Made by a program: the position numbers and the translations under genes. Below are positions 41,638-50,266 of a stretch of 61,537 nt of DNA, in pieces (within the stretch, counting starts at the first letter, position 1; each line of letters opens with the position of its first letter). The notes beneath the pieces are model-generated. The model saw only the letters and a program-made list of their open reading frames with translations, was not told where the DNA came from and did not search any database. Source of the DNA: an uncultured Clostridia bacterium (GTDB taxonomy: Bacteria > Bacillota > Clostridia > Oscillospirales > Ruminococcaceae); contig CAMUJF010000016.1 of the NCBI GenBank assembly GCA_947089135.1, positions 1 to 61,537 of the forward strand. The letters are read 5' to 3'.

Positions 41638-41746
41638 CAACGCTATTAGCCACTCGTAGTTTTCGCAGCGTTTATGTTTAATCGTCATTTTAGACAAAAA
41701 TACTTTTGCTTGTTATAAAAATTTCTAATTAAAATATTTCAATACG

Positions 41747-41760
41747 GTTACAAATGTAAC
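41747..41760. promoter_or_regulatory. Palindrome upstream of hybrid transporter operon
   Basis: GTTACAAATGTAAC: 6-bp arms GTTACA/TGTAAC around AA, about 190 nt before the first permease. A possible operator; the regulator is not identified. Confidence 0.35.
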
Positions 41761-41853
41761 AATGCGGAAGAAAAATTTAAAAAATGATTACAGTTTTCGA
41801 TTATGATAGAAAAAACGGAAATTATATGATATAATGATAAACAGTTGAATATA

Positions 41854-41897
41854 TTATCCTGACTTTTTGTATGTAATTTGATTAAAAATCAGGATAA
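41854..41897 (+). promoter_or_regulatory. Leader hairpin and weak promoter of the hybrid transporter operon
   Basis: TTATCCTGA (41854-41862) and TCAGGATAA (41889-41897) form a 9-bp stem with an additional T5/A5 pairing. TATAAT at 41830-41835 just upstream is a likely -10 with no clear -35. The hairpin would lie in the 5' leader, ending 39 nt before the first ATG. Confidence 0.45.
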
Positions 41898-41936
41898 AGA
41901 AAAGGAGATTTGCCGCGTTAAAGCGGAAGTGTTTAT

Positions 41937-42920
41937 ATGAAACTAAAAACCAACCGGCAGGGCGATGTCCCCAAGACCGATGCAAAAGTGTCTAAACTGC
42001 AAAAAGCGTCAAAAGTAAAAAATACAAAGGTAAAAAGGCGCAGGGATTCCCTCAAAAGAACTTTGAAAAGCGACGGAGCGTTTCCGTATCTTTGTTTGCT
42101 TCCGAGCCTTATCGGCGTTATGATTTTTTTCATAATTCCTTTTTGCGTTATAATTTACTACTCCATGGTGGATAACCCTATCAATAAGGAATTTGTATTT
42201 TTACAGAATTACATAAATATAATTAAAAATACGGCTTTCCGCAAGGCGGCGGCGAACACATTGTCGTTCTCCCTTGTGTCTGTGCCTTTGGCAGTAGTGC
42301 TGTCCATGCTTCTGGCTATGCTTCTGGACTGCAAGATACCATTTGTGAGCCAGTTCCGAACAAGCTTTTTGTGTCCGATGATGGTTCCGGTGGCTTCGGT
42401 AGTGCTTATATGGCAGGTTATTTTCCATTATAACGGCGTGCTGAACGATTTTCTTGCCAACTTCGGTGTGGACAAGATCGATTGGCTCAAATCAACAAAG
42501 GGACAGGTCGTTATAGTTGTACTGTTTTTGTGGAAGAATTTGGGCTATAACATGATACTGTTCCTGTCGGCTCTGAACAATATTCCAAAGGATATTGTGG
42601 AGGTAGCCACGCTTGAGGGCGCGGGAGCGTTCTACAAATTTTTCCGCATAAAATTGAGATATCTTTCGCCGACTATCTTGTTCGTAACAGTGCTTTCGCT
42701 GATAAACTCGTTCAAGGTTTTCCGAGAGGTGTATCTGCTCACGGGGGATTATCCTTTCGACAGCTTGTATATGTTACAGCACTTCATGAACAATACATTC
42801 CGCAACATCGATTATCAGAAACTTTCGTCGGCGGCTATACTTATGGCTATAGTAATGGTAGCTATCATCGGCGCGCTGTTTATTGCGGAAAATAAATTCG
42901 GGGAGGACGTCGAGGGATGA
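41937..42920 (+). CDS. Carbohydrate-type ABC permease (MalF/UgpA-like)
   Basis: A 327-residue permease with a long basic N-terminus (about 1-45, rich in Lys/Arg) and six transmembrane helices from about residue 55 on. The ATPase-docking EAA loop is VEVATLEGAGAFYKFFRI, followed by LRYLSPTILFV. Such permeases import oligosaccharides or related solutes with a second permease, here encoded next by a 4-nt overlap (ATGA). No dedicated ATPase is near. The ribosome binding site is weak (GGAAG), with a small hairpin (CCGC/GCGG) ahead. Confidence 0.9.
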   Translation: MKLKTNRQGDVPKTDAKVSKLQKASKVKNTKVKRRRDSLKRTLKSDGAFPYLCLLPSLIGVMIFFIIPFCVIIYYSMVDNPINKEFVFLQNYINIIKNTAFRKAAANTLSFSLVSVPLAVVLSMLLAMLLDCKIPFVSQFRTSFLCPMMVPVASVVLIWQVIFHYNGVLNDFLANFGVDKIDWLKSTKGQVVIVVLFLWKNLGYNMILFLSALNNIPKDIVEVATLEGAGAFYKFFRIKLRYLSPTILFVTVLSLINSFKVFREVYLLTGDYPFDSLYMLQHFMNNTFRNIDYQKLSSAAILMAIVMVAIIGALFIAENKFGEDVEG

Positions 42921-43849
42921 TAAACTCCAGAACGTCCGTTTCCGCCAAAAGACGGCACGGATTATCAAAAAAAGGTCAGAAGCTTCTAATGGGCGTGCTT
43001 ACGGTTTTTGCCGCAGCTGCCGCGCTGATATTCCTGCTTCCGACAATACTTACAATGGCTAACTCGTTTATGAGCGCGTCGGAGATAAACGCAAACTACG
43101 GCGCGATATTTTCAACCACCGAAGAGGGCGGAAAGACCTTTATTTCGGAAAAGATAAACCTGAAATTTATTCCGGATATGGTATCGTTCAGCCAGTACTA
43201 CACTGTGTTGTTCAAAAGTCCCGACTACCTTTTCAAGTTCTGGAACTCGGTTATACTGGTTGTACCGATAGTTGTTTTCCAGCTTGCGGTGGCGTCCCTT
43301 GCGGCATACGCATTCGCGAGACTCAAGGGCAGATTGAAAGAGATTATCTTCTTCGTGTATGTTGTTGTAATGCTTATGCCGTATCAAGTAACGCTTGTTC
43401 CTAACTATCTTGTATCGGACTGGCTGGGAATACTTAATACAAGAGCGGCGGTAATACTGCCTGGTATTTTCACTCCGTTCGCGGTATTCCTGCTTTCAAA
43501 AATAATGCGCCGCATACCGTTTTCGCTGATAGAGGCGGCTAAGCTTGACGGTGCGGGAGAGTTACAGATATTCTTACACGTTTGTATGCCGCTTTGCAAA
43601 AGCGCGCTTTTCTCGGTCGCGATACTTGTTTTCATAGATTACTGGAATATGGTGGAGCAGCCGCTGATACTGCTTTCGGACACGAGCCTTTATCCGCTGT
43701 CGGTGTTCCTGTCGCAGATAAACACAGGCGAGATAGGACTTGCTTTTGCGGTCGCAACGATCTATATGATACCTACTTTACTGATGTTCCTTTACGGAGA
43801 AGATTATCTTGTTGAGGGCATAGCTTATTCCGGAGGTATCAAGGGATAG
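42917..43849 (+). CDS. Carbohydrate-type ABC permease (MalG/UgpE-like)
   Basis: A 310-residue permease, the second half of the heterodimer. It has an extracellular segment between TM1 and TM2 (about 55-95, with SASEINANYGAIFSTTEEGG) and the EAA loop IEAAKLDGAGELQIFLHV. The C-terminal VEGIAYSGGIKG is typical of MalG-type proteins. Start overlaps the previous stop (ATGA), so translation is coupled. Confidence 0.9.
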   Translation: MINSRTSVSAKRRHGLSKKGQKLLMGVLTVFAAAAALIFLLPTILTMANSFMSASEINANYGAIFSTTEEGGKTFISEKINLKFIPDMVSFSQYYTVLFKSPDYLFKFWNSVILVVPIVVFQLAVASLAAYAFARLKGRLKEIIFFVYVVVMLMPYQVTLVPNYLVSDWLGILNTRAAVILPGIFTPFAVFLLSKIMRRIPFSLIEAAKLDGAGELQIFLHVCMPLCKSALFSVAILVFIDYWNMVEQPLILLSDTSLYPLSVFLSQINTGEIGLAFAVATIYMIPTLLMFLYGEDYLVEGIAYSGGIKG

Positions 43850-43942
43850 TAATAAATCAATAAATCCCGCGGACAAACCGGCGGGCGGAATTATTCTATT
43901 TTCTGATTTCTAACTTCTAATTTCTAAGAAAGGATCTTCAAA

Positions 43943-45847
43943 ATGGAAAACAATACTAAAAGGCGTGAATGGGTCAAAAACGCCATAATTATTTTTCTGG
44001 TTGTAATGCTGCTGCTTACATTTTTTTCAAATACAATAATGAACTATTCGCTTCCCGAGGTTTCGGCTCAGTACGTAAGGGGAGGAACTCTTTCGGAGCA
44101 GATACGCGGAAGCGGTACGGTCGAGGCAAGCCAGAGCTACGATGTAAAAATTGACGAGACAAGAACGATCGCGAGCGTTGACGTAAAGGTAGGCGACGAG
44201 ATCGAAAAGGGAGCGACTCTCTTTACCCTTGAGGACAAGGAGAGCGCCGAGCTTGACGAGGCAAAGAAAACATTGGAATCCGAGCGGCAGAAGCTTGACG
44301 ACCTCCAGCTTGATTATGACAAGGCTTTGCTGAAAACAGGCGTGGATTACAGCAAGGAAAACCTCAGTATCTCCAATCAAGAGGATGACATCAAGCTTGC
44401 AAAGGACGATCTTTCCAAGCTGTCGGATTATCAGGAGGCATATGAAAAGGCCAAAAGCAAGACCAAGGATTATGAAAATGCGGTAAAGGATCTGGAGGAA
44501 CAGCTTGCGGCGTTCGGTTCGGAGGATTACGCGTCGCTGGGAAGCAGTTACTATAATCAGATCAGCTCCGCGAAAACGTCTATGGAAAGCGCTGAGAAGT
44601 CCAAGGGAAAAACCGAGGAAAAAATCAAGGAGTATGAATCGGAAATTTCTGCCGGAGGGGACAGCGATGCGATTTCCGCCGCAAAGGAAGCTGTCGAAAA
44701 CAAGGCTCTTGAAATTTCTCAGACTGAAGAAAAAATGGCGGCGGCGAAAGACGCCGACGAGCAGCTTGCTTATCAGCAGACTATTGAACGACTTAATCTG
44801 GAGCTTTCACATCTTCGTGAGAAATATAACAATGAAATGGCAAAATCAGGTACATACTCAAGAAATCAGCAGCTTTTGAACGCTGAAAAAACTACTCTTG
44901 AAATGAGAACCAAAGAGTTTGACAATAAAAAGAAAAAATACGAGGATACTCTTGCGGCTGTAAAAGCAGAGCTTAAAGATAAGCAGAAGACGGCTCAGGA
45001 TATGTACAACGAGGCGAAGGCTGAAGAGGACGAACTTGCAAAAAAAGCCGACAAGACCGTCGAAGAGGCTGAGGAAGAAATACGCAAAATGGAGCGTACT
45101 CTTGCGGAAGCTAAGATAGATCTGGAGCTCAAGCAGCGTCAGGACGCTCAAACAGCCGGTGAGAACAGTCTCGATATGAAGGATAAGCAGTCCAAGATCG
45201 CAGATCAGAAAAAGGTCATTTCCGACTGCGAGGAAAACATTAAAAAGCTTGAGGAAAAATCCATAGGAGCAAAGATCGCCGCTCAGGTCGGCGGTAAAAT
45301 CACCGAGATAAACGTAGTTGCAGGCGAAGAGGCAGAAGCTCAGAAAACCGTTGCTAAGATCGAAATGAGCGAAAAGGGCTACACCCTTGAAATAACGGTA
45401 ACAACAGAACAGGCTAAAAAGGTAAAGATCGGCGACGAGGCTGAAATACAGTATTTTTGGTACGGCGACGCTTCAGCAACGCTTCAGTCCATTGCGACAG
45501 ATTCCCAGAATCCCTCGAAGAACAAGATACTGAAATTTGCCGTAAAGGGCGACGTTACTCCGGGTCAGAATCTCCAGCTTGCCATGGGTTCAAAGGGTCA
45601 GAATTACGACGTTATCGTACCAAACAGCGCGATCAGGGAGGACAACAACGGCAAGTTTGTTCTTTCCGTTGTCGCCAAGAGCAGTCCGCTCGGAAACCGC
45701 TATGTGGCTGAGCGGGTAGATGTAGATATACTTGCTTCGGACGATACCTCTTCGGCAGTATCCGGAGCAATATCTGGAAGTGAATTTATCATAACCACGT
45801 CCACAAAGCCGATAGAGGCGGGTATGCAGGTAAGGCTTGTTGAATGA
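43943..45847 (+). CDS. HlyD/MacA-like periplasmic-adaptor protein with long coiled coil
   Basis: A 634-residue adaptor: N-terminal transmembrane helix (about 13-33), first half of a biotinyl-lipoyl domain (IASVDVKVGDEIEKGATLF), an unusually long helical hairpin (about 105-440, Lys/Glu/Ala-rich heptads), second lipoyl half (GGKITEINVVAGEEAEAQKT), then a beta-barrel and a membrane-proximal-like domain (YDVIVPNSAIREDNNGKFVL). This is the architecture of MacA/YknX adaptors that work with MacB-type exporters. Here it lies after two sugar permeases, and no MacB ATPase is present. AAAGGA site; 93 nt after the permease. Confidence 0.88.
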   Translation: MENNTKRREWVKNAIIIFLVVMLLLTFFSNTIMNYSLPEVSAQYVRGGTLSEQIRGSGTVEASQSYDVKIDETRTIASVDVKVGDEIEKGATLFTLEDKESAELDEAKKTLESERQKLDDLQLDYDKALLKTGVDYSKENLSISNQEDDIKLAKDDLSKLSDYQEAYEKAKSKTKDYENAVKDLEEQLAAFGSEDYASLGSSYYNQISSAKTSMESAEKSKGKTEEKIKEYESEISAGGDSDAISAAKEAVENKALEISQTEEKMAAAKDADEQLAYQQTIERLNLELSHLREKYNNEMAKSGTYSRNQQLLNAEKTTLEMRTKEFDNKKKKYEDTLAAVKAELKDKQKTAQDMYNEAKAEEDELAKKADKTVEEAEEEIRKMERTLAEAKIDLELKQRQDAQTAGENSLDMKDKQSKIADQKKVISDCEENIKKLEEKSIGAKIAAQVGGKITEINVVAGEEAEAQKTVAKIEMSEKGYTLEITVTTEQAKKVKIGDEAEIQYFWYGDASATLQSIATDSQNPSKNKILKFAVKGDVTPGQNLQLAMGSKGQNYDVIVPNSAIREDNNGKFVLSVVAKSSPLGNRYVAERVDVDILASDDTSSAVSGAISGSEFIITTSTKPIEAGMQVRLVE

Positions 45848-45859
45848 TCGGAGGACGCT

Positions 45860-46939
45860 ATGAAATTAAAATACATAGTTATTGCCGCAGCAAATGCCGC
45901 GTCGCTACTGATATTTGGCGCGGTATCGCTGATATTTTCAGCAGTGAGCGGTTCTCTGCCTGATCAGCGGGCGGCTGAGCGCTGGGCAGGGAAAGATTCC
46001 TCATACGCCCAGGTGAGCGTTTTCACGGACGCAAGCTCAGTAATGGACATAAACAAGGTCTTTATGACAAGGGTGGACGTTGAGAAAAAGCTTACGGAAG
46101 CCTCTCTTGCTTCAGAAAAGGAGGGAGCAAGAGTCTGGACGGACGCGTTTTCGTCTCCCCAGATGAAGATATCCGTTATCTCCGACAGAGCTGCCGCCGA
46201 AGCAAATATGATCGTTACGGGCGGAGATTTCTTTCTCTTTCACCCATTAGATATTATTTCGGGGTACTACTATTCCGACGACGATCTGATGCATGACAGG
46301 GTACTGATAGACGAAGTTCTTGCATGGCAGCTTTACGGGTCTTCAAACGTTGCGGGAAAGCCTGTAAAAGTCAACGGTATATATTACGTTATTTCGGGAG
46401 TTTTTAAACAGAGTGAAAATTCCGACGTTGAAAAGGTGTACGGACTCAGTCCCCGTATGTTCATGTCCCATGGCGGATACAGCCTTATGGGTGAGGGAGA
46501 AGCCATGTTCACCTGCTATGAAGCGTGTCTGCCAAATCAGGTAACGGGTCAGGGAAAGCAGATAATCACTGACGTTCTGTCCATCAAGGACGATACGTAC
46601 GGAATGCGCGTAGTGGAAAATTCCGCGCGGTACAGCCTGAAAAAGCGGTTTGAAATAATAGCCGACTTCGGTATGCGTTCGGTGGTGGACGGTTCTATAG
46701 CCTATCCGTTTTGGGAAAACGCCGCAAGGATAACCGAGGATAAATCCGCGCTGCTGCTGGCGTTTCAGATAATTTTTCTTGTGCTTCCGACAGTTACCGT
46801 GCTGTACCTGCTGCGGCTGCTGATAAAAAGCCGAAAGAAGCTTGCGAAAAAAGCAATAGACGCGGTCGTCCGCGTTTCAGATAGATCGCGGAGCAGATCC
46901 GCTGAAAGGAAAAGCAGGAAAGCCGCCGCCGGGCGGTAA
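45860..46939 (+). CDS. MacB periplasmic core domain-only membrane protein
   Basis: A 359-residue protein with an N-terminal helix (about 6-30), an extracellular domain resembling the MacB periplasmic core (about 35-290; for example GGDFFLFHPLDIISGYYYSD, DEVLAWQLYGSSNVAGKPVK and VNGIYYVISGVF), one C-terminal helix (about 296-317, FQIIFLVLPTVTVLYLLRLL) and a very basic cytoplasmic tail. MacB proteins normally have four helices, with an FtsX core after this domain and an ATPase; both are missing. 12 nt after the adaptor gene, GGAGGA site. Predicted to pair with the adaptor. Confidence 0.78.
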   Translation: MKLKYIVIAAANAASLLIFGAVSLIFSAVSGSLPDQRAAERWAGKDSSYAQVSVFTDASSVMDINKVFMTRVDVEKKLTEASLASEKEGARVWTDAFSSPQMKISVISDRAAAEANMIVTGGDFFLFHPLDIISGYYYSDDDLMHDRVLIDEVLAWQLYGSSNVAGKPVKVNGIYYVISGVFKQSENSDVEKVYGLSPRMFMSHGGYSLMGEGEAMFTCYEACLPNQVTGQGKQIITDVLSIKDDTYGMRVVENSARYSLKKRFEIIADFGMRSVVDGSIAYPFWENAARITEDKSALLLAFQIIFLVLPTVTVLYLLRLLIKSRKKLAKKAIDAVVRVSDRSRSRSAERKSRKAAAGR

Positions 46940-47021
46940 CCGGTTTGTCCGACATTAAACTGACGTGCGGGAAAATATTTTCTGCGCGGATTCCCGTATC
47001 GGGAAAGAAAGGAATGATCGT

Positions 47022-49403
47022 ATGATGAAGAAAACGGCGTCAAGGATAGCTGCGGCGGTAATGGCTGCGGCAATGACCCTCGGCTTTTCCTCCTGCGGAG
47101 GTAAGGCGGGAAAGTCTGAAATAGCGTCCAAGGAGCATATATTTTCGGCTGAAAAGGTAGAGCTTCCCGGAGGTCTGGACTATATAAACAGCCTGCTCTA
47201 TGCAAACGACAGGATATTTATTATCGGTGACAAGTCCTCTCATGAGGGCGAGGGTGAGAATGTTACCTACACCAGCGAGACGAAAATGCAGATACTGAGT
47301 CTGGACGGTACCCTCGAAAACGAGATAATTCTCTCAAGTAACGGCGGCGAGGGCGGCTCCGGGAGCAGGTATATTTCCTCAATGGCTGTTGACGGAAGCG
47401 GCAACCTCATTTCCATGGAGAACAGCTATTCGTGGGACGAGAAAACCGGCGAATCCAATGAAACATGGTATCTTGTGAAGTACGACAGCAGCGGAAAGCT
47501 TATCAGCGAAACTGATATGTCCGAGCTTCAGGAGATAGCCAAAAAAGAAACAGGCAATGATTACTTCTATGCAGATACGTTTGTCGTAGACAATGACGGC
47601 ACTATTTTTATCAGTTGCAACAATGTTATTTTTGTTCTTGACAAGGACGGAAAATTTCAGTATACCGTGAAAAATGAAAACGCTAACGACAATACATATA
47701 TGGGAAGTCTTACCAAAACGGGAGACGGACGTATAGTCGTATCAATAACGGAAAGCCGTATGGACGGAGATAACTATATTTCTGAATCCAAGATCCACGA
47801 AATTGATACGGCCGCCAGAAAGTTAGGCGAGGGATATGTCTACAACCAGAACGGCAGGATAATGAGCGGCACCGACAAGTACGACCTGCTTATTTCCCGT
47901 GATTCCGGACTTTTCGGCTACGATATTAAAACCGGCAGCACCGAGACTATCATAGACTGGCTCAAGTCCGGCTTTGACAATACTGCAATGAACAGCAACT
48001 GTACCACCGTTCTTCAGGACGGCAGAATACTTTGCGTTACCTATAATTACCAGTACAACGGCGGAGGCGGCTACAGCTGGTCTAACAACGATCAGATCAT
48101 AAATATACTCACAGAGGTAGACCCCGCTACGCTCCCCGACAAGAAGCTCATCAAGCTTTACGCTCTCTACCTTGACGTGGGAATAAAGCGCCAGATAGTT
48201 GAATTCAACAAAAGCAATCCCGAGTACGAAATAGAGCTTACATCTTATGAGGACTATGCGACAAACAGCTACAATGACGCGATCACAAAGCTCAATAACG
48301 ACATGATCGCCGGCAACCTTCCCGACATCATAGTGCTCAGCAACAATATGCCTATCGACAGCTATATTTCAAAGGGACTCCTTGCCGATCTTTACGAGTT
48401 TATGGACAAGGACGAGACCGTAAACCGCTCCGATTACGTTGAGGGTCTGTTCAAGGCTTATGAGACGAACGGAAAGCTTTATGAATTGGTTTCCAGCTTT
48501 AATATAAACACTATAGTCGGCAAAACATCAATGGTTGGGGATACTCCCGGTTGGACTGTTGACGAATTTATTCAGTTTGCAGACGCAAATCCGGACAAAT
48601 CTGTTTTGGGCGGAGAAGTAAGCAGAAGCGATTTCTTTTCGTCTATAATCCGCGTTTGCTATGAAAGCTTTATCAACAGGGATACCGGTGAGTGCAGCTT
48701 CAATTCTGACGATTTTATCAAGATCATGGAATTTGCCACACGTTTCCCCAAGGAAATAGATTACGACAAGCTTTATTCAGACGGCAATTACTGGAATGAT
48801 CAGCAGACCGCTTACCGTGACGGAAAAACTTTACTTAACGATCCCAACATCGGTAATTTTAAAACTATACGTGAAATGGAAAAGGGTATGTTCGGCGAGC
48901 CTGTGACCTTTAAGGGTTACCCGGGAGCAAAAGGAAACGGAGCAGTATTCAACGCTTATACAGAGATAGCCATTACGTCCAAGGCGTCAAATCCTGACGG
49001 AGCATGGAACTTTGTAAAGTATTTCCTCTCCGACGAGTATCAGGACACGTTTGCCAGCATGGACAGCTATGAGTTCCCTATTAAAAAATCTTCGCTTGAA
49101 AAGCTTGCCGAGGTTTCCAAGGAAAGACCCTATTGGGAGGACGCAGATGGCAAGAAGGAGTATTACGACAACACCTACTGGAACGGCAGCTCCTCTATAA
49201 ACATCGGTGTAAATACTGACGAAGACAATCAGAAGGTAATGGATTTCATCAACAGCACCGAGAATATCAGCCGTTACGACGAGCAGATAAACAAGATCAT
49301 CAACGAGGAAGCTGACGCGTTCTTCGAGGGGCAGAAGAGTTCCAAGGAGGTTGCGGATATAATTCAAAATCGTGTTTCCAATTACCTTGCCGAGAGCAGA
49401 TAA
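47022..49403 (+). CDS. Lipoprotein with N-terminal propeller-like half and C-terminal sugar-binding-protein domain
   Basis: A 793-residue lipoprotein: signal with lipobox FSSC (Cys25). Residues about 40-380 are short beta strands with repeated DG turns (for example MQILSLDGTLEN, MAVDGSGNLIS, FVVDNDGTIFISCN, FVLDKDGKFQYT, TKTGDGRIVV), resembling a WD/NHL-like propeller. Residues about 385-793 are an extracellular solute-binding domain (IVEFNKSNPEYEIEL, AGNLPDIIVLSNNMPIDSYI, SKASNPDGAWNFVKYFLS). About twice the usual length of a binding protein. ATG at 47022 follows AAAGGA; upstream in-frame codons are excluded. Last gene of the operon. Confidence 0.85.
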   Translation: MMKKTASRIAAAVMAAAMTLGFSSCGGKAGKSEIASKEHIFSAEKVELPGGLDYINSLLYANDRIFIIGDKSSHEGEGENVTYTSETKMQILSLDGTLENEIILSSNGGEGGSGSRYISSMAVDGSGNLISMENSYSWDEKTGESNETWYLVKYDSSGKLISETDMSELQEIAKKETGNDYFYADTFVVDNDGTIFISCNNVIFVLDKDGKFQYTVKNENANDNTYMGSLTKTGDGRIVVSITESRMDGDNYISESKIHEIDTAARKLGEGYVYNQNGRIMSGTDKYDLLISRDSGLFGYDIKTGSTETIIDWLKSGFDNTAMNSNCTTVLQDGRILCVTYNYQYNGGGGYSWSNNDQIINILTEVDPATLPDKKLIKLYALYLDVGIKRQIVEFNKSNPEYEIELTSYEDYATNSYNDAITKLNNDMIAGNLPDIIVLSNNMPIDSYISKGLLADLYEFMDKDETVNRSDYVEGLFKAYETNGKLYELVSSFNINTIVGKTSMVGDTPGWTVDEFIQFADANPDKSVLGGEVSRSDFFSSIIRVCYESFINRDTGECSFNSDDFIKIMEFATRFPKEIDYDKLYSDGNYWNDQQTAYRDGKTLLNDPNIGNFKTIREMEKGMFGEPVTFKGYPGAKGNGAVFNAYTEIAITSKASNPDGAWNFVKYFLSDEYQDTFASMDSYEFPIKKSSLEKLAEVSKERPYWEDADGKKEYYDNTYWNGSSSINIGVNTDEDNQKVMDFINSTENISRYDEQINKIINEEADAFFEGQKSSKEVADIIQNRVSNYLAESR

Positions 49404-49448
49404 AAGATTTGTTCTTTTTAGAAACATCTGCAATGCGTAAAAGTACTA

Positions 49449-49492
49449 TAAAAATACCGCGGAGAGCGAATTTTCTCTCCGCGGTATTTTTA
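49449..49492. terminator. Bidirectional terminator between the lipoprotein gene and rqcP
   Basis: A 16-bp perfect stem AAAATACCGCGGAGAG/CTCTCCGCGGTATTTT (49451-49466 and 49475-49490) with A and T tracts on both sides. It overlaps the rqcP stop codon and serves both converging transcripts. Confidence 0.9.
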
Positions 49493-49732
49493 CTCAATAA
49501 CAGTGTAATTATCGGCGGCATTTTCCTTTGTGGCATACTCGGTCACGTTGAGAACCTTTACTTTCAAAGGCTTCTGACCGAGATTGATTTCGATAACGTC
49601 CCCGACCTTAACGTCGTAGGACGCTCTTGCCACATTTCCGTTAACAACGATCTTTCCCGCGTCGCAGGCCTCGTTGGCAACGGTTCGGCGTTTGATGAGC
49701 CGCGTTATCTTGAGGTATTTGTCCAAACGCAT
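49490..49732 (-). CDS. rqcP: S4-domain ribosome-quality-control protein RqcP
   Basis: An 80-residue S4 RNA-binding protein of the YabO/RqcP/Hsp15 family: MRLDKYLKITRLIKRRTVAN, then ACDAGKIVVNGNVARASYDV. In Firmicutes RqcP works with RqcH in tailing nascent chains on stalled 50S subunits. The order flippase-mazG-HU-rqcP parallels the B. subtilis yabM-yabN-yabO region. Start ATG; ends inside a bidirectional terminator. Confidence 0.9.
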   Translation of the reverse strand: MRLDKYLKITRLIKRRTVANEACDAGKIVVNGNVARASYDVKVGDVIEINLGQKPLKVKVLNVTEYATKENAADNYTVIE

Positions 49733-49860
49733 AAAATTTTTCCTTTCATAATCAAAAGAGCAGACCGGAATGGCTCCTGTCTGCCCCTGCGTTTTAATAC
49801 GGACTCCGTAATGCGCATACTTCGGAGCCTGATTTAAACGTGCCGATAAACCGTTAAGGC

Positions 49861-50136
49861 TTATTTATCAACAGCGTCCTTAAGAGCCTTTCCTGCCTTG
49901 AAAGCAGGAGCCTTCTTAGCGGGAACACTGATCTTCTCTTTTGTTCTGGGGTTGATAGCTTCCTTAGCGCTTCTCTCGCGCACTTCAAATGTACCGAAAC
50001 CTACGATCTGAACCTTGTCTCCGTCCGCAAGAGCGTCAGTGATAGAAGTTACTACGGCGTTAAGAGCCTTTTCAGCGTCCTTCTTGGTGAGTTCGCTCTT
50101 TTCAGCGATTGCATTGATAAGTTCTGCTTTTGTCAT
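49861..50136 (-). CDS. hup: Histone-like DNA-binding protein HU
   Basis: A 91-residue nucleoid protein. MTKAELINAIAEKSELTKKD begins the dimerization helices, VQIVGFGTFEVRERSAKE leads into the DNA-binding arm (NPRTKEKISVPAKKAP) and FKAGKALKDAVDK ends it. Both arm features (the Arg pair and the intercalating Pro) are present. The ATG at 50136 with GGAGGT upstream is the true start; an in-frame ATG further upstream (50301) is not. 130 nt separate it from mazG. Confidence 0.95.
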   Translation of the reverse strand: MTKAELINAIAEKSELTKKDAEKALNAVVTSITDALADGDKVQIVGFGTFEVRERSAKEAINPRTKEKISVPAKKAPAFKAGKALKDAVDK

Positions 50137-50266
50137 TTTTTCTACCTCCATAAATTTTAATGGCGCTCCTGAGTTCACGATCAAAATGTGTACCCAAAAA
50201 TCTGCATACATGATTTTATGCGGAATTTTTATCCGTACTTTTATCATGATCAGGGTAAAACCATTT

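Larger units (their letters stand above)
40821..41653 (+). mobile_element. IS1-family insertion sequence
   Basis: The element contains an insA/insB-like transposase pair. Possible imperfect ends are GTGGACATACAGCG (40821-40834) and, on the other strand, GTGGCTAATAGCG (41653-41641). Length about 830 bp is near that of IS1 elements. No clear target duplication found, so the ends are tentative. It lies next to the tRNA-Leu promoter. Confidence 0.6.
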
